Shown: positions 15,496 through 23,243 of the stretch, piece after piece
Layout of the letters: each line of letters opens with the position of its first letter
How positions within the stretch are numbered: the first letter of the stretch is position 1
Assembly: GCA_016780525.1 (NCBI GenBank)
Contig: JADHLR010000005.1
Location: forward strand, 1 to 26,446
DNA: 26,446 nucleotides
Source: Candidatus Puniceispirillum sp.
GTDB taxonomy: Bacteria; Pseudomonadota; Alphaproteobacteria; Puniceispirillales; Puniceispirillaceae
Reading direction: 5' to 3'
Notes under the pieces: generated by a model
The model's input: the letters and a program-made list of their open reading frames with translations, nothing else
What the model was told of the DNA's origin: nothing
The model's database searches: none
Translations under genes and position numbers: made by a program

Positions 15496-16392
15496 TTAAA
15501 TATCTTTTCCCCAGCGGCGATGTGGCCAGAACCATTGGTCAGGCTGCGCCGCAATCCAGCTGGCAAGTTCCCGATTAATTGCCGTGGCGACAGCCAGCAC
15601 CGCGTCATCACTGCTGTCTGCTGGCAGATTGATTGGTGCCGAGATGGTCACACGGAATTGGCAGCCATGCAGACGTTCAGTGCGCATATACATGATCGGC
15701 ACGTTTTTTTTGATAGCGATTTTAATATGGCTGATCGAGGTCTGTGCGGGATGGTCAAAAAACGGAACCGCCATGCCCTCGCGCAATTGCTGATCAACTA
15801 ACAGGCACATCACCTGTTTTTTGCGCATTGCCGCCACCATGCCCAGGGCGGCCTCGCGGCCTTTACGATACATATCGCCGCCATAATGTTTTTGCCGGCG
15901 TTCCAGCAAACCGGCCAAAAGCGGGTTGTTCAGCGGGCGATAGATGGCCGCTACTTTTTTGCCAACCGACAATGCAGCCAGCGGGCCGACTTCCCAATTG
16001 CCAATATGCGCGCCAATCAAAAACCCGCCAGTCTGCAAATTCTGCAAATGTTCAAGCCCGACAAATTCGACCCGGCCGGTTTTGGCAAGCTGTCCGATAT
16101 GCGGATATTCACCCAAAACCCGGCCCAGATTGCGCCACATCTGTTTCAAAGTCACAGTGCGGTCTTGCGCGGTCAAGGCAGGCAGGGCCAGCGCCAGATT
16201 ACGTTTGGCCCGTTCATGCCATGGCGTTAATGGGCCCAAAACACCCAAAAACCAGCCCAACACAATACTGGCCATTTGCACCGGCAACAGGCGGGCGGCA
16301 AAAAACAGCAGAAACACAAATCCGGCTTCCAATGGCCAGATAAAAATCCGCCGGAAATAGCGCCCGACTATTTTTGTCAGCGGATCTGCCAT
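15496..16392 (-). CDS. Lipid A secondary acyltransferase, LpxL/LpxM family
   Basis: Predicted inner-membrane acyltransferase adding a secondary acyl chain to Kdo-lipid A. The 298 residues start with a hydrophobic N-terminal helix (about 17-53). The HX4E catalytic motif is H129-IGNW-E134, followed by the AIYRPLNNPLL substrate block and the C-terminal WFWPHRRW motif. ATG 16392 shares one base with the lpxK stop (TGATG), arguing for translational coupling; the longer frame would require TTG at 16395. Chain length and position specificity cannot be read from sequence. Last gene of the lipid A operon. Confidence 0.92.
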   Translation of the reverse strand: MADPLTKIVGRYFRRIFIWPLEAGFVFLLFFAARLLPVQMASIVLGWFLGVLGPLTPWHERAKRNLALALPALTAQDRTVTLKQMWRNLGRVLGEYPHIGQLAKTGRVEFVGLEHLQNLQTGGFLIGAHIGNWEVGPLAALSVGKKVAAIYRPLNNPLLAGLLERRQKHYGGDMYRKGREAALGMVAAMRKKQVMCLLVDQQLREGMAVPFFDHPAQTSISHIKIAIKKNVPIMYMRTERLHGCQFRVTISAPINLPADSSDDAVLAVATAINRELASWIAAQPDQWFWPHRRWGKDI

Positions 16393-17384
16393 CAACTGTC
16401 TTTATGCGCGGCGATAGCGGTTTCCACATGGCGCAGCAGATCACCATTATCATCCAGCGCCAGCGCCACCGGCAGAACCAAAATCCGTTCGCGCCATTCT
16501 GCTGGCAGCCGCACCCAATCTTTTTGCGTTGTAACCAGCTGTGCGCCTAGGCGCATGGCGTCTTCTTGTAACCGCACCAGATCGGTCTCGCTATAGGGGT
16601 GATGATCTGCAAAGGCCAGATAATGCACCAGATTACAGCCGGCTTTGCGTATCGTCGCAAAAAACCGTTTCGGCTGGCCAATGCCGGCAAATGCCAATAC
16701 GGGGGTGTCAGCAAGCGCATCAATTACGGTCTGGCCGGGCAATAAATTGGCGCTGAATTTTGTCATGGATTCGGGCAGTTTGGCGGTGATATTGGTGTCA
16801 TCATCACCATTGATCAGGGCGATATCCATCTGTTTTATGCCTGATGCCAGTGACACCCGTAACGGCCCGGCCGGAATCAAAAAACCGTTGCCAATACCAA
16901 CACTGCCATCGAAAACACCAATCGACAAAGTCTTGGCGATAAAGGGGTTTTGCATGCCGTCATCCATCAATATCACATCATGCTGGCCGCGACGGTCAAT
17001 AACGGCGGCGCCGGCAACCCGGTCTGGGGCGACCAGCACATCGCGGTATTCAGCAAGCATCAGCGCCTCATCACCACAATCCTCGACCGTATGTTCGCCC
17101 GGATTGACCCAAAGCGGCGCATTGACGGCGGCCCCATATCCGCGAATCAGGATGGCCGGGCGATAGCCGGCGTCACACAGACCATCATATAAAAATGCTG
17201 TGACCGGTGTTTTGCCGGTTCCGCCAGCCGTTAGATTGCCAATGCAGATCACCGGCAATGCGGCTTTGCTTTGTTTGGCAAAATGATTCCGAATCACTGT
17301 GGCAAATGCCCAGATAAGCGACAATGGCCAGAGTAAGATCGACAACAAGCCGCGATGATTCCAAAATTCCGGGGTTTTAATCAT
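16392..17384 (-). CDS. lpxK: Tetraacyldisaccharide 4'-kinase
   Basis: Phosphorylates the 4' position of the lipid A disaccharide at the cytoplasmic face of the inner membrane. From ATG 17384 it has 330 residues: the family N-terminus TPEFWNHRG, a membrane-associated helix (about 13-31), Walker A GNLTAGGTGKTP (49-60), and DDGMQNP (141-147), the alphaproteobacterial version of the DDGxQ motif. ADHHPYSE and TTQKDWVRL follow. A TTG at 17399 could add five residues. 34 nt separate it from waaA; its stop overlaps the next ATG. Confidence 0.94.
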   Translation of the reverse strand: MIKTPEFWNHRGLLSILLWPLSLIWAFATVIRNHFAKQSKAALPVICIGNLTAGGTGKTPVTAFLYDGLCDAGYRPAILIRGYGAAVNAPLWVNPGEHTVEDCGDEALMLAEYRDVLVAPDRVAGAAVIDRRGQHDVILMDDGMQNPFIAKTLSIGVFDGSVGIGNGFLIPAGPLRVSLASGIKQMDIALINGDDDTNITAKLPESMTKFSANLLPGQTVIDALADTPVLAFAGIGQPKRFFATIRKAGCNLVHYLAFADHHPYSETDLVRLQEDAMRLGAQLVTTQKDWVRLPAEWRERILVLPVALALDDNGDLLRHVETAIAAHKDS

Positions 17385-17418
17385 TGTTGTCGCGATCAAT
17401 CTGTTTGGCAGATGCTGG

Positions 17419-18720
17419 TCACCTGACCGTGGTTAGAACCTGCTTGATAGCCTGTGCCGCCAGGGCAACGCGCTGATGCGCTATGGTAACATAATCTTGC
17501 GCCGCTTTGGCAAGCTTAGCGCGGCGCGCCGGGTCATTTTCCAATTGACGGATCTGATGCGTGATAGTTGCCGCATCAGCCACCTCAAACACCGCCCCTG
17601 CCGCAGCAAGCCCGTCGAATTCGGCTTTGTTTTTAAAGATATGCGCTCCGGTCAGAATGGGCAAGCCAAACTCGGCAGGCTCCAGCGGATTATGCCCGCC
17701 GGCCGGTACCAGCGACCCACCCAGAAAGACATAATCGGCAAGGCTGAATAATGTGCCCATTTCGCCAAGGCTGTCCATAATATAGATGCTGGTCTGCGAA
17801 TCCGGGATCGCGCCATGGCTGCGTTGCGGCGGCTGACCGGCGTGGGCTGCAATAGCGTCTCCACGATCTGGATGCCGTGGTGCGATAATCGTCAGCCAGT
17901 CAGCGCCAAGATCGCTGGCAGCATCAATCACGATCTGGTCTTCGCCATCATGTGTCGATGCGGCCAAAAACACCCGGCGGCCAGAAGCAGCTTGCTGCAA
18001 TATGCGCTGCAATTGCGGTTCTTGCTGTTTCCTGTCTTGCTGTTGCCGGTTTGGCAGTTTGAGTGAGCCGATCACCTGTATCCGGGGGATGTTGTGCGCG
18101 GTGCCAATCAATGCCCGAAACTGGTCAGCCTGTTGTGCATCAACGGGTAAAATCAGCTCGGCTGCGGCAAAAAGCGGTTGTGCTAATGCCGGGCGTTTCA
18201 TCCAGCCTGCAACAGCCTTCGCCGATAATTGGGATGATGCGAAAATAACCGGAATGCCGCGTTGCCTGCTGCGTAGGATCAAATTTGGCCAGAAATCGGA
18301 TTCCATGAAAATGGCAGCGCTTGGTTGCCAGCTTGCTAAAAAGTGATCAACAAAATCCGGGTGATCAAGCGGCTGCATCGCACATTGCATCGCTATATCA
18401 GGCTGATCGGCGATGCCCGCCCGCACCGCGCTATGACCGGTGATGGTATTGGTGGTGATCAAAAATGCGTGATCCGGATAATGCGTGGCAAGGGCGCGCG
18501 CCAGACGCAAGGCCGCCACGCTTTCACCGACGCTGACAGCATGCAGCCAGATGCGGCCGGCACAATGCGGGCCGGGTGGGGTGATGCGTTGCGCGGTGCG
18601 GCCATAGCGCTCGTCTTGCAGACGACGCAGATCCTTGCCCCGGCGGATGCGATACCACAGCAGCAGCGGAATAAACGGGCGGATTATCCGCCACACAATA
18701 TTGTAAAGCGACGGTGTCAT
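17419..18720 (-). CDS. waaA: Kdo transferase
   Basis: Transfers Kdo from CMP-Kdo to lipid A (GT30), attached to the inner membrane by an N-terminal helix. From ATG 18720 it has 433 residues. The acceptor domain has H60-AVSVGE (catalytic glutamate E66) and ITTNTITG; the donor domain has AASTHDGED and the GGSLVPAGGHNPLEP motif. The interdomain linker (about 224-245) is Gln-rich with a tandem RQQQD/RKQQE repeat. The start shares one base with the upstream stop (TGATG). How many Kdo residues it adds cannot be told. Confidence 0.95.
   Translation of the reverse strand: MTPSLYNIVWRIIRPFIPLLLWYRIRRGKDLRRLQDERYGRTAQRITPPGPHCAGRIWLHAVSVGESVAALRLARALATHYPDHAFLITTNTITGHSAVRAGIADQPDIAMQCAMQPLDHPDFVDHFLASWQPSAAIFMESDFWPNLILRSRQRGIPVIFASSQLSAKAVAGWMKRPALAQPLFAAAELILPVDAQQADQFRALIGTAHNIPRIQVIGSLKLPNRQQQDRKQQEPQLQRILQQAASGRRVFLAASTHDGEDQIVIDAASDLGADWLTIIAPRHPDRGDAIAAHAGQPPQRSHGAIPDSQTSIYIMDSLGEMGTLFSLADYVFLGGSLVPAGGHNPLEPAEFGLPILTGAHIFKNKAEFDGLAAAGAVFEVADAATITHQIRQLENDPARRAKLAKAAQDYVTIAHQRVALAAQAIKQVLTTVR
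18019..18048 (-). repeat. Tandem 15-nt duplication in the waaA linker
   Basis: CTTGCTGTT occurs on the plus strand at 18021-18029 and 18036-18044, exactly 15 nt apart, and encodes RQQQD then RKQQE (residues 225-234) of WaaA. In-frame slippage in a non-structured linker is the likely origin. Confidence 0.65.
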
Positions 18721-19397
18721 CACGCGATTGTGCGACCGCCAACGGCAATGTCAATCATATCCGCCTGTTTGTTCATGGCGGTTTCAATGGCCATGCGGGT
18801 GTCTTCCAGCGCGACTTTGTCCAGTTTTTCAACGGTGATTGGCGCGCCCATGATAAATTCGCCACGGGCAAATGGTTTCGGGATAATCAACCGATCCCAC
18901 CCGGTCGCCCGCCAATAGCGATCGACTGACCAGCACATCGGCACAATGGCTTTGCCAGCCATCTGCGCAATTGATACCGGGCCGGCGGCCATGATGCGGG
19001 CCGGGCCACGCGGGCCATCCGGGGTAATCGCCACCGAGTCACCATTGTCGAGAACCCGCTTTAAACCGCGCAAGCCTGACAGGGGGCTGCGGTTTGAACT
19101 GCCCCAGACTGTTTTGATGCCAAAACAGCCAATCGCATGCGACATCATGCGGCCGTCCGGATGCGGCGATTGTAATGCAAATAACGGCAAGGCTGATGGC
19201 CATAACCAGGGCATGGCAATCAGTCTTTCATGCCAGAAAACCAGCACCACACCATCCTGTGCACGCAATATGTCGGTGATATTCTGATCTTTGTGCGCGC
19301 GCCATCTGACGGTTCGCATCAAAATCGCAATGATGATGCCGGCTGTCCAACCCACCAAGGCATTGCCAATGCGTGATCGTATGAGTTGTTTTATCAT
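18720..19397 (-). CDS. DUF374 lysophospholipid-acyltransferase-like protein
   Basis: A 225-residue member of DUF374 in the LPLAT superfamily. An N-terminal hydrophobic segment (about 12-28) suggests membrane attachment. FWHERL (H56) provides the catalytic His-containing motif; SPHPDGR (77-83) and ITPDGPRGPARI (124-135) are family signatures. The gene is first in the operon and shares a base with the waaA start, so a role in lipid A or glycerophospholipid acylation is plausible. The substrate is unknown. This position directly before waaA is, as I recall, common in Alphaproteobacteria. Confidence 0.85.
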   Translation of the reverse strand: MIKQLIRSRIGNALVGWTAGIIIAILMRTVRWRAHKDQNITDILRAQDGVVLVFWHERLIAMPWLWPSALPLFALQSPHPDGRMMSHAIGCFGIKTVWGSSNRSPLSGLRGLKRVLDNGDSVAITPDGPRGPARIMAAGPVSIAQMAGKAIVPMCWSVDRYWRATGWDRLIIPKPFARGEFIMGAPITVEKLDKVALEDTRMAIETAMNKQADMIDIAVGGRTIA

Positions 19398-19496
19398 CTG
19401 GCGTTAGAACTCTCATCTGCCGGCGTCTGCCTGAAACTGGCGGTGCCTCGTCTTGGTCTTTGTTCTAGGCCAAAATACGCAAATAGAAAAGGGGCA

Positions 19497-19506
19497 GCTG
19501 ATCAGC
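19497..19506. repeat. Perfect 10-bp palindrome
   Basis: GCTGATCAGC reads identically on both strands, about 100 bp upstream of the DUF374 start in the divergent gap. It might serve as an operator half for either direction, but a 10-bp palindrome can arise by chance. Confidence 0.3.
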
Positions 19507-19650
19507 ATCTGCGGATCATAATCTATCGGTCGCCGGGCTGATGACGGTGATTGAGCGTTTGAATGATCAGGCGATTACCGCTAGATTGAGGCGCAGAAAC
19601 ACAGCACCACATGCGGCTGGCACCATCGGCCGCAAGCGATGCGCATTTTC

Positions 19651-19663
19651 GGCCAGTCTGGCC
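19651..19663. repeat. 13-bp inverted repeat in GT9 leader
   Basis: GGCCAG and CTGGCC flank a single T. It lies 30 nt upstream of the GT9 start codon and 22 nt before the Shine-Dalgarno. With a 1-nt centre it suits a protein-binding palindrome better than an RNA hairpin. Confidence 0.35.
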
Positions 19664-19693
19664 AATGGATGCGGTCATCGGGAACAGGAACAA

Positions 19694-20746
19694 ATGTCTG
19701 GCTTGATATCGACAGATGGCGCATCGGGTAAATTGCTGATCATACAGCCGCTTGTTGGTATTGGTGACATGATCTGGCACAAGCCGTGGATTGATTATCT
19801 GTGCGGTAAAAACAGCGTGGTGCTGGCAACAAAACCAACGGTGCAGGCACCGGTTTTATTTGCCGCGACCGAGGGGCTGGTCGATATTCTGCCCATCGAA
19901 CGCTCGCAGCGTGGCAAACGTGGCCGGCATGATGGCTGGCAAGGGTTTTGGCGTCTGGTTGCAGATTTCAGATCGACCGGCGCTGAGCGGGCGTTGATTT
20001 TGCATCACAGCCCGCGATATGCACTGGCGGCATGGTTTGCCGGCATCCCGTCGCGCTGGGGCTATGGCATCCGGCGCCAGCGCTTATGGCTGAACAAGGG
20101 GCAATTTCTCGATAAGACGGCACGTAAAATGCACCCCATTGCGAAAATGCAGCGCTATGCGGGGTTGAATGATTTTGCGATTGATCCGATCTGGCAGATT
20201 AATGTGACCCAGCCAGCCAGCAAGGCAGCCGATGAATTTATTGCCAAACAGGGGATAAACGCAGCATCGGATATGCTAATTCTCGGCATCGGCGCCATGG
20301 ATGAAGAGCGCTGCTGGCCGCTGGAAAAATTTGCCGAACTGATTATTTTGCTGGCGGCACGCCGACCGCAGATGATCTGTTGCCTGATGGGAGCGCCATC
20401 TGAACAGCCCTTGGTCGATCAGATTCTTGACCGGCTGCCACCGCATATCAAAGTGGTGAATGCAATTACCAAACTTGATCTGGGGATTGCGCTTCTGGCG
20501 CGGGCGGCTGGCTTTGTCGGCAATGATTCAGGGCTGCTCAATCTGGCGGCTGCCTGTGGCCGGCCCGCGCTGGGTATTTACGCGCAAAGCCGGCCGCTTG
20601 ACTACACGCCGAATCTGCATGCTGTGGCTGTCGACAAGTCACGGCTTGGCAAATCGGGGCAAATCAAAACAATTGCCGCGGCCGATGTATGTACGGCGGC
20701 ACTGAATATGCTAGACTCGGCGCCAGCCCCGTCGGTGTCTGCGTGA
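19694..20746 (+). CDS. GT9 (heptosyltransferase-like) glycosyltransferase
   Basis: Predicted LPS core glycosyltransferase of family GT9, 350 residues from ATG 19694. I chose this start because AGGA lies at 5-base spacing and KLLIIQPLVGIGDMIW is the usual N-terminal strand. The C-terminal nucleotide-sugar half has LGIGAMDEERCWPLEKFAEL and VGNDSGLLNLAAACGRPALGIY. In heptosyltransferases the motif is normally D(S/T)GxxH; here the His position is Asn. The sugar donor is therefore uncertain. Divergent from the Kdo/lipid A operon and 72 nt upstream of msbA, so a core-assembly role is the natural inference. Confidence 0.85.
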   Translation: MSGLISTDGASGKLLIIQPLVGIGDMIWHKPWIDYLCGKNSVVLATKPTVQAPVLFAATEGLVDILPIERSQRGKRGRHDGWQGFWRLVADFRSTGAERALILHHSPRYALAAWFAGIPSRWGYGIRRQRLWLNKGQFLDKTARKMHPIAKMQRYAGLNDFAIDPIWQINVTQPASKAADEFIAKQGINAASDMLILGIGAMDEERCWPLEKFAELIILLAARRPQMICCLMGAPSEQPLVDQILDRLPPHIKVVNAITKLDLGIALLARAAGFVGNDSGLLNLAAACGRPALGIYAQSRPLDYTPNLHAVAVDKSRLGKSGQIKTIAAADVCTAALNMLDSAPAPSVSA

Positions 20747-20818
20747 ACAGCCATGTGATTGCGGTGTAATAGAACCTGAAACCGGGTTAGATATTGACAG
20801 CTAAGGATATTTTTGCCG

Positions 20819-22603
20819 ATGCGCGACAGCCCATCAAACCTCATGTCAAACAAGATCATTATGCAGCGCATTTGGCGTGGCTGGGTGGTGCCGTATTTGC
20901 CGCGATTGATTGGCGCCTTGTCATTGATGGCGTTGGTGGCTGCGACGGCGTCGGCCTATCCGCTGCTGACAAAATATATTTTCAATGCGCTTGCTGACGG
21001 CCGTGCGGCCGAGATTATCTGGGTGGCACCGCCGGTTATTATTGTTTTTGCTTTGGTCAAAGGGCTGGCATTATTTGCGCAGACGGTGATGGTCAATGCG
21101 CTGGCTTTGCGGGTATCGACCGATTTGCAAAAAGACATGGCAAAAAATCTGATCGAGGCGGATTTACAGACCATCACCCGCGAGCCGGCCGGGGTTTTCA
21201 TGTCGCGCATTATGAATGATTTAAATTTGGTGCGTGAGGCCTTTGTCCGGCTTGCGAATAATCTGGTGCGGGACAGTTTGACCGTTATCGTTCTGGTGAT
21301 CGCGATGTTCTGGCTGGACTGGCTGATGGCATTCGTTGTGTTGGCGGTTTATCCGCTGGCGATGCAGCCCATTATCCGCATTGGCAACCGGCAAAGACAG
21401 GCGTCGGGGAATTTGCAGGCGCATATGGAAGATGTCACCTCGTTGCTGGCGGAAACGCTGCAAGGCACACGCATGGTCAAGGCCTATCAGCTTGAAGACA
21501 AGGAAATCAGCCGGACGCGTCTGGCCTTTGACGGGCTCTATCAGCGGCTTGTCGGGTTGCTCACCGGGCGTGCGAAAATTGACCCCATTTTAGAAGTTGT
21601 CGGCGGTGTTGCGGTTGGCGGGGTTGTCGCGCTGGCAAGCTGGCGTGTGGCACGCGGTGATATGCAGGTTGGCGATGTGATTGCTTTTATCACCACGCTG
21701 ATTCTGCTGGTACAACCGGTGCGTGCTATTGGCACCTTGAATGCCGTAACCAATGAGGGATTGGCCGCCGCCGAGCGCATCCTGACCTTGCTTGACACGC
21801 CCCGACAGATCACCGACCGCAAGGGCGCCAAGCCATTGCAGATCACGGCTGGCAAAATCACCTTTGACAAGGTTGGATTTTCATATGGCAATGACATGGT
21901 GGCGGCGCTGCAAGAGGTGCATTTCACCGCAGAGCCCGGGCAAACAGTGGCATTGGTTGGGCCAAGTGGGGCAGGTAAAAGCACCATAATTAATCTTCTG
22001 CCACGGTTTTTCGACGTGACATCCGGGCAGGTGCGCATTGATGATCAGGCGATCAGTGAGGTCACCGTCAGCAGTTTGCGCCGGGGCATGGCGCTGGTCA
22101 GTCAGGATGCGATTTTATTTGACGACAGCATCGCCGCAAATATCCGCTTTGGTAAGCCGGATGCCAGCCAGCAAGAGGTAGAAGCGGCAGCCAAAGGTGC
22201 CGCGGCACATGACTTTATCATGGCGCTTCCCGGCGGCTATGAGGCGCCTGTCGGGGCGATGGGTAACCGGTTGTCCGGCGGGCAACGCCAACGTGTTTCG
22301 ATTGCCCGGGCGCTGCTGAAAGATGCGCCGATTCTGCTGCTTGACGAAGCAACCGCGGCGCTTGATTCAGAATCCGAACGACAGGTTCAGGATGCGCTAA
22401 CGCGGCTTCAGGCGGGGCGCACCACACTTGTTGTTGCGCATCGTCTGGCCACCGTGCGAGAGGCCGATTTGATTGTGGTCATGGATAATGGCCAGATCTG
22501 TGAAACCGGCACGCATGATACGCTGTTGGCCAAAAAAGGGCTATATGCGCGCTTGTGTCAGCTGCAATTTTTTGCCGATGATGTCACTCACGCCGCAAAA
22601 TAG
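20819..22603 (+). CDS. msbA: MsbA-type lipid A exporter ABC transporter
   Basis: Homodimeric half-transporter (membrane domain fused to ATPase) that would flip lipid A-core across the inner membrane. From ATG 20819 it has 594 residues: six helices up to about 310, then Walker A GPSGAGKST (about 381-389), Q-loop, signature LSGGQRQRVSIARALL, Walker B ILLLDEATAALD and H-loop VAHRLATV. AAGGA (20803-20807) lies 11 nt from this ATG but only 5 nt from an in-frame TTG (20813), so a two-residue longer form is possible. Lipid A rather than another lipid or drug is inferred from the neighbouring lpxK/waaA genes. The 3' end overlaps the converging phosphatase gene by 20 nt. Confidence 0.93.
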   Translation: MRDSPSNLMSNKIIMQRIWRGWVVPYLPRLIGALSLMALVAATASAYPLLTKYIFNALADGRAAEIIWVAPPVIIVFALVKGLALFAQTVMVNALALRVSTDLQKDMAKNLIEADLQTITREPAGVFMSRIMNDLNLVREAFVRLANNLVRDSLTVIVLVIAMFWLDWLMAFVVLAVYPLAMQPIIRIGNRQRQASGNLQAHMEDVTSLLAETLQGTRMVKAYQLEDKEISRTRLAFDGLYQRLVGLLTGRAKIDPILEVVGGVAVGGVVALASWRVARGDMQVGDVIAFITTLILLVQPVRAIGTLNAVTNEGLAAAERILTLLDTPRQITDRKGAKPLQITAGKITFDKVGFSYGNDMVAALQEVHFTAEPGQTVALVGPSGAGKSTIINLLPRFFDVTSGQVRIDDQAISEVTVSSLRRGMALVSQDAILFDDSIAANIRFGKPDASQQEVEAAAKGAAAHDFIMALPGGYEAPVGAMGNRLSGGQRQRVSIARALLKDAPILLLDEATAALDSESERQVQDALTRLQAGRTTLVVAHRLATVREADLIVVMDNGQICETGTHDTLLAKKGLYARLCQLQFFADDVTHAAK

Positions 22604-23243
22604 TATCGGTGAGACGTACGGCCCAGCCTTGGGCCTGAAATTCTGCGGCTAATTGTTCCGGATCATAGATTTCATCGACCCAGTGATAAAACGCCATGCC
22701 CTCTTTTTCATAGGGCAAATAGGCCGCAAAAAACGCATCAAGAAGCCCGGTCTTAGCGGCTTTGACATGGCCATATTTCCATGCCAGTTGACGTAATGCG
22801 ACGCTGGCGGGCTGGTTTTCAGCAACCAGAAGATACAGCGCCGCCATCAGACCGGCCCGGTCAGCACCCGATTTACAATGCATCAGCACAGGTTTTTCGA
22901 TTTCAGCAAACAGGGATTTTGCCGCATGCAGCATCGCTTTGCTGGGGGCGGCACGCGACCGGGCGGTGAAATCAAACAATGTGATGCCAGCTTTTTGACA
23001 GGCTTCTGCTTCAAGCTGCCAACCGCCATCATCACGCGGCCCGCGCAGATTGACGATTGATTTGATGCCGTTATCCGCAAGGCGCGCAATGCGTCCCGGC
23101 CCGGGTTGATTGCTGCGCCAGACGCCATCTGCGATCTGATGCTGATTGTGCCAGGCCAGCCGTAAAAATCCGTGATCCTTGAAGATCAGCTCGATCCAGT
23201 CAATCGCCCCTCGGCGTTTGCCAACAGGGGCGCGCCAGCTCAT
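22584..23243 (-). CDS. Tyrosine / dual-specificity-type phosphatase
   Basis: A 219-residue cysteine-dependent phosphatase of the PTP/DSP superfamily. The P-loop is H122-C123-KSGAD-R129-AG, matching HCx5R; WRSNQPGPGRIARLADNGIK and IVNLRG are the usual N-terminal strands, and D91 (LFDFTAR) is a possible general acid. No signal peptide or membrane helix is visible, so it is probably cytoplasmic. The substrate is unknown; phosphoprotein, phosphosugar or lipid are all possible. ATG 23243 overlaps the pmbA stop (ATGA), indicating an operon, and the 3' end overlaps msbA. Confidence 0.85.
   Translation of the reverse strand: MSWRAPVGKRRGAIDWIELIFKDHGFLRLAWHNQHQIADGVWRSNQPGPGRIARLADNGIKSIVNLRGPRDDGGWQLEAEACQKAGITLFDFTARSRAAPSKAMLHAAKSLFAEIEKPVLMHCKSGADRAGLMAALYLLVAENQPASVALRQLAWKYGHVKAAKTGLLDAFFAAYLPYEKEGMAFYHWVDEIYDPEQLAAEFQAQGWAVRLTDTILRRE

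Larger units (their letters stand above)
19398..19693. other. Divergent intergenic region DUF374 / GT9
   Basis: This 296-bp gap holds two exact inverted repeats (listed separately) and a Shine-Dalgarno AGGA at 19686-19689. The frame upstream of 19694 could be opened to 19541, but its 51 residues resemble nothing in the GT9 family. No clear -35/-10 pair was identified by eye. Confidence 0.5.

Noticed and set aside
15744..16343. 199-codon open frame opposite the acyltransferase gene
   Set aside because: Pro/Arg-rich shadow of a high-GC gene with clear HX4E and WFWPHRRW motifs on the other strand.
19541..19693. N-terminal extension of the GT9 protein by 51 residues
   Set aside because: The extension lacks family similarity, while ATG 19694 has a well-spaced AGGA and begins at the expected strand.
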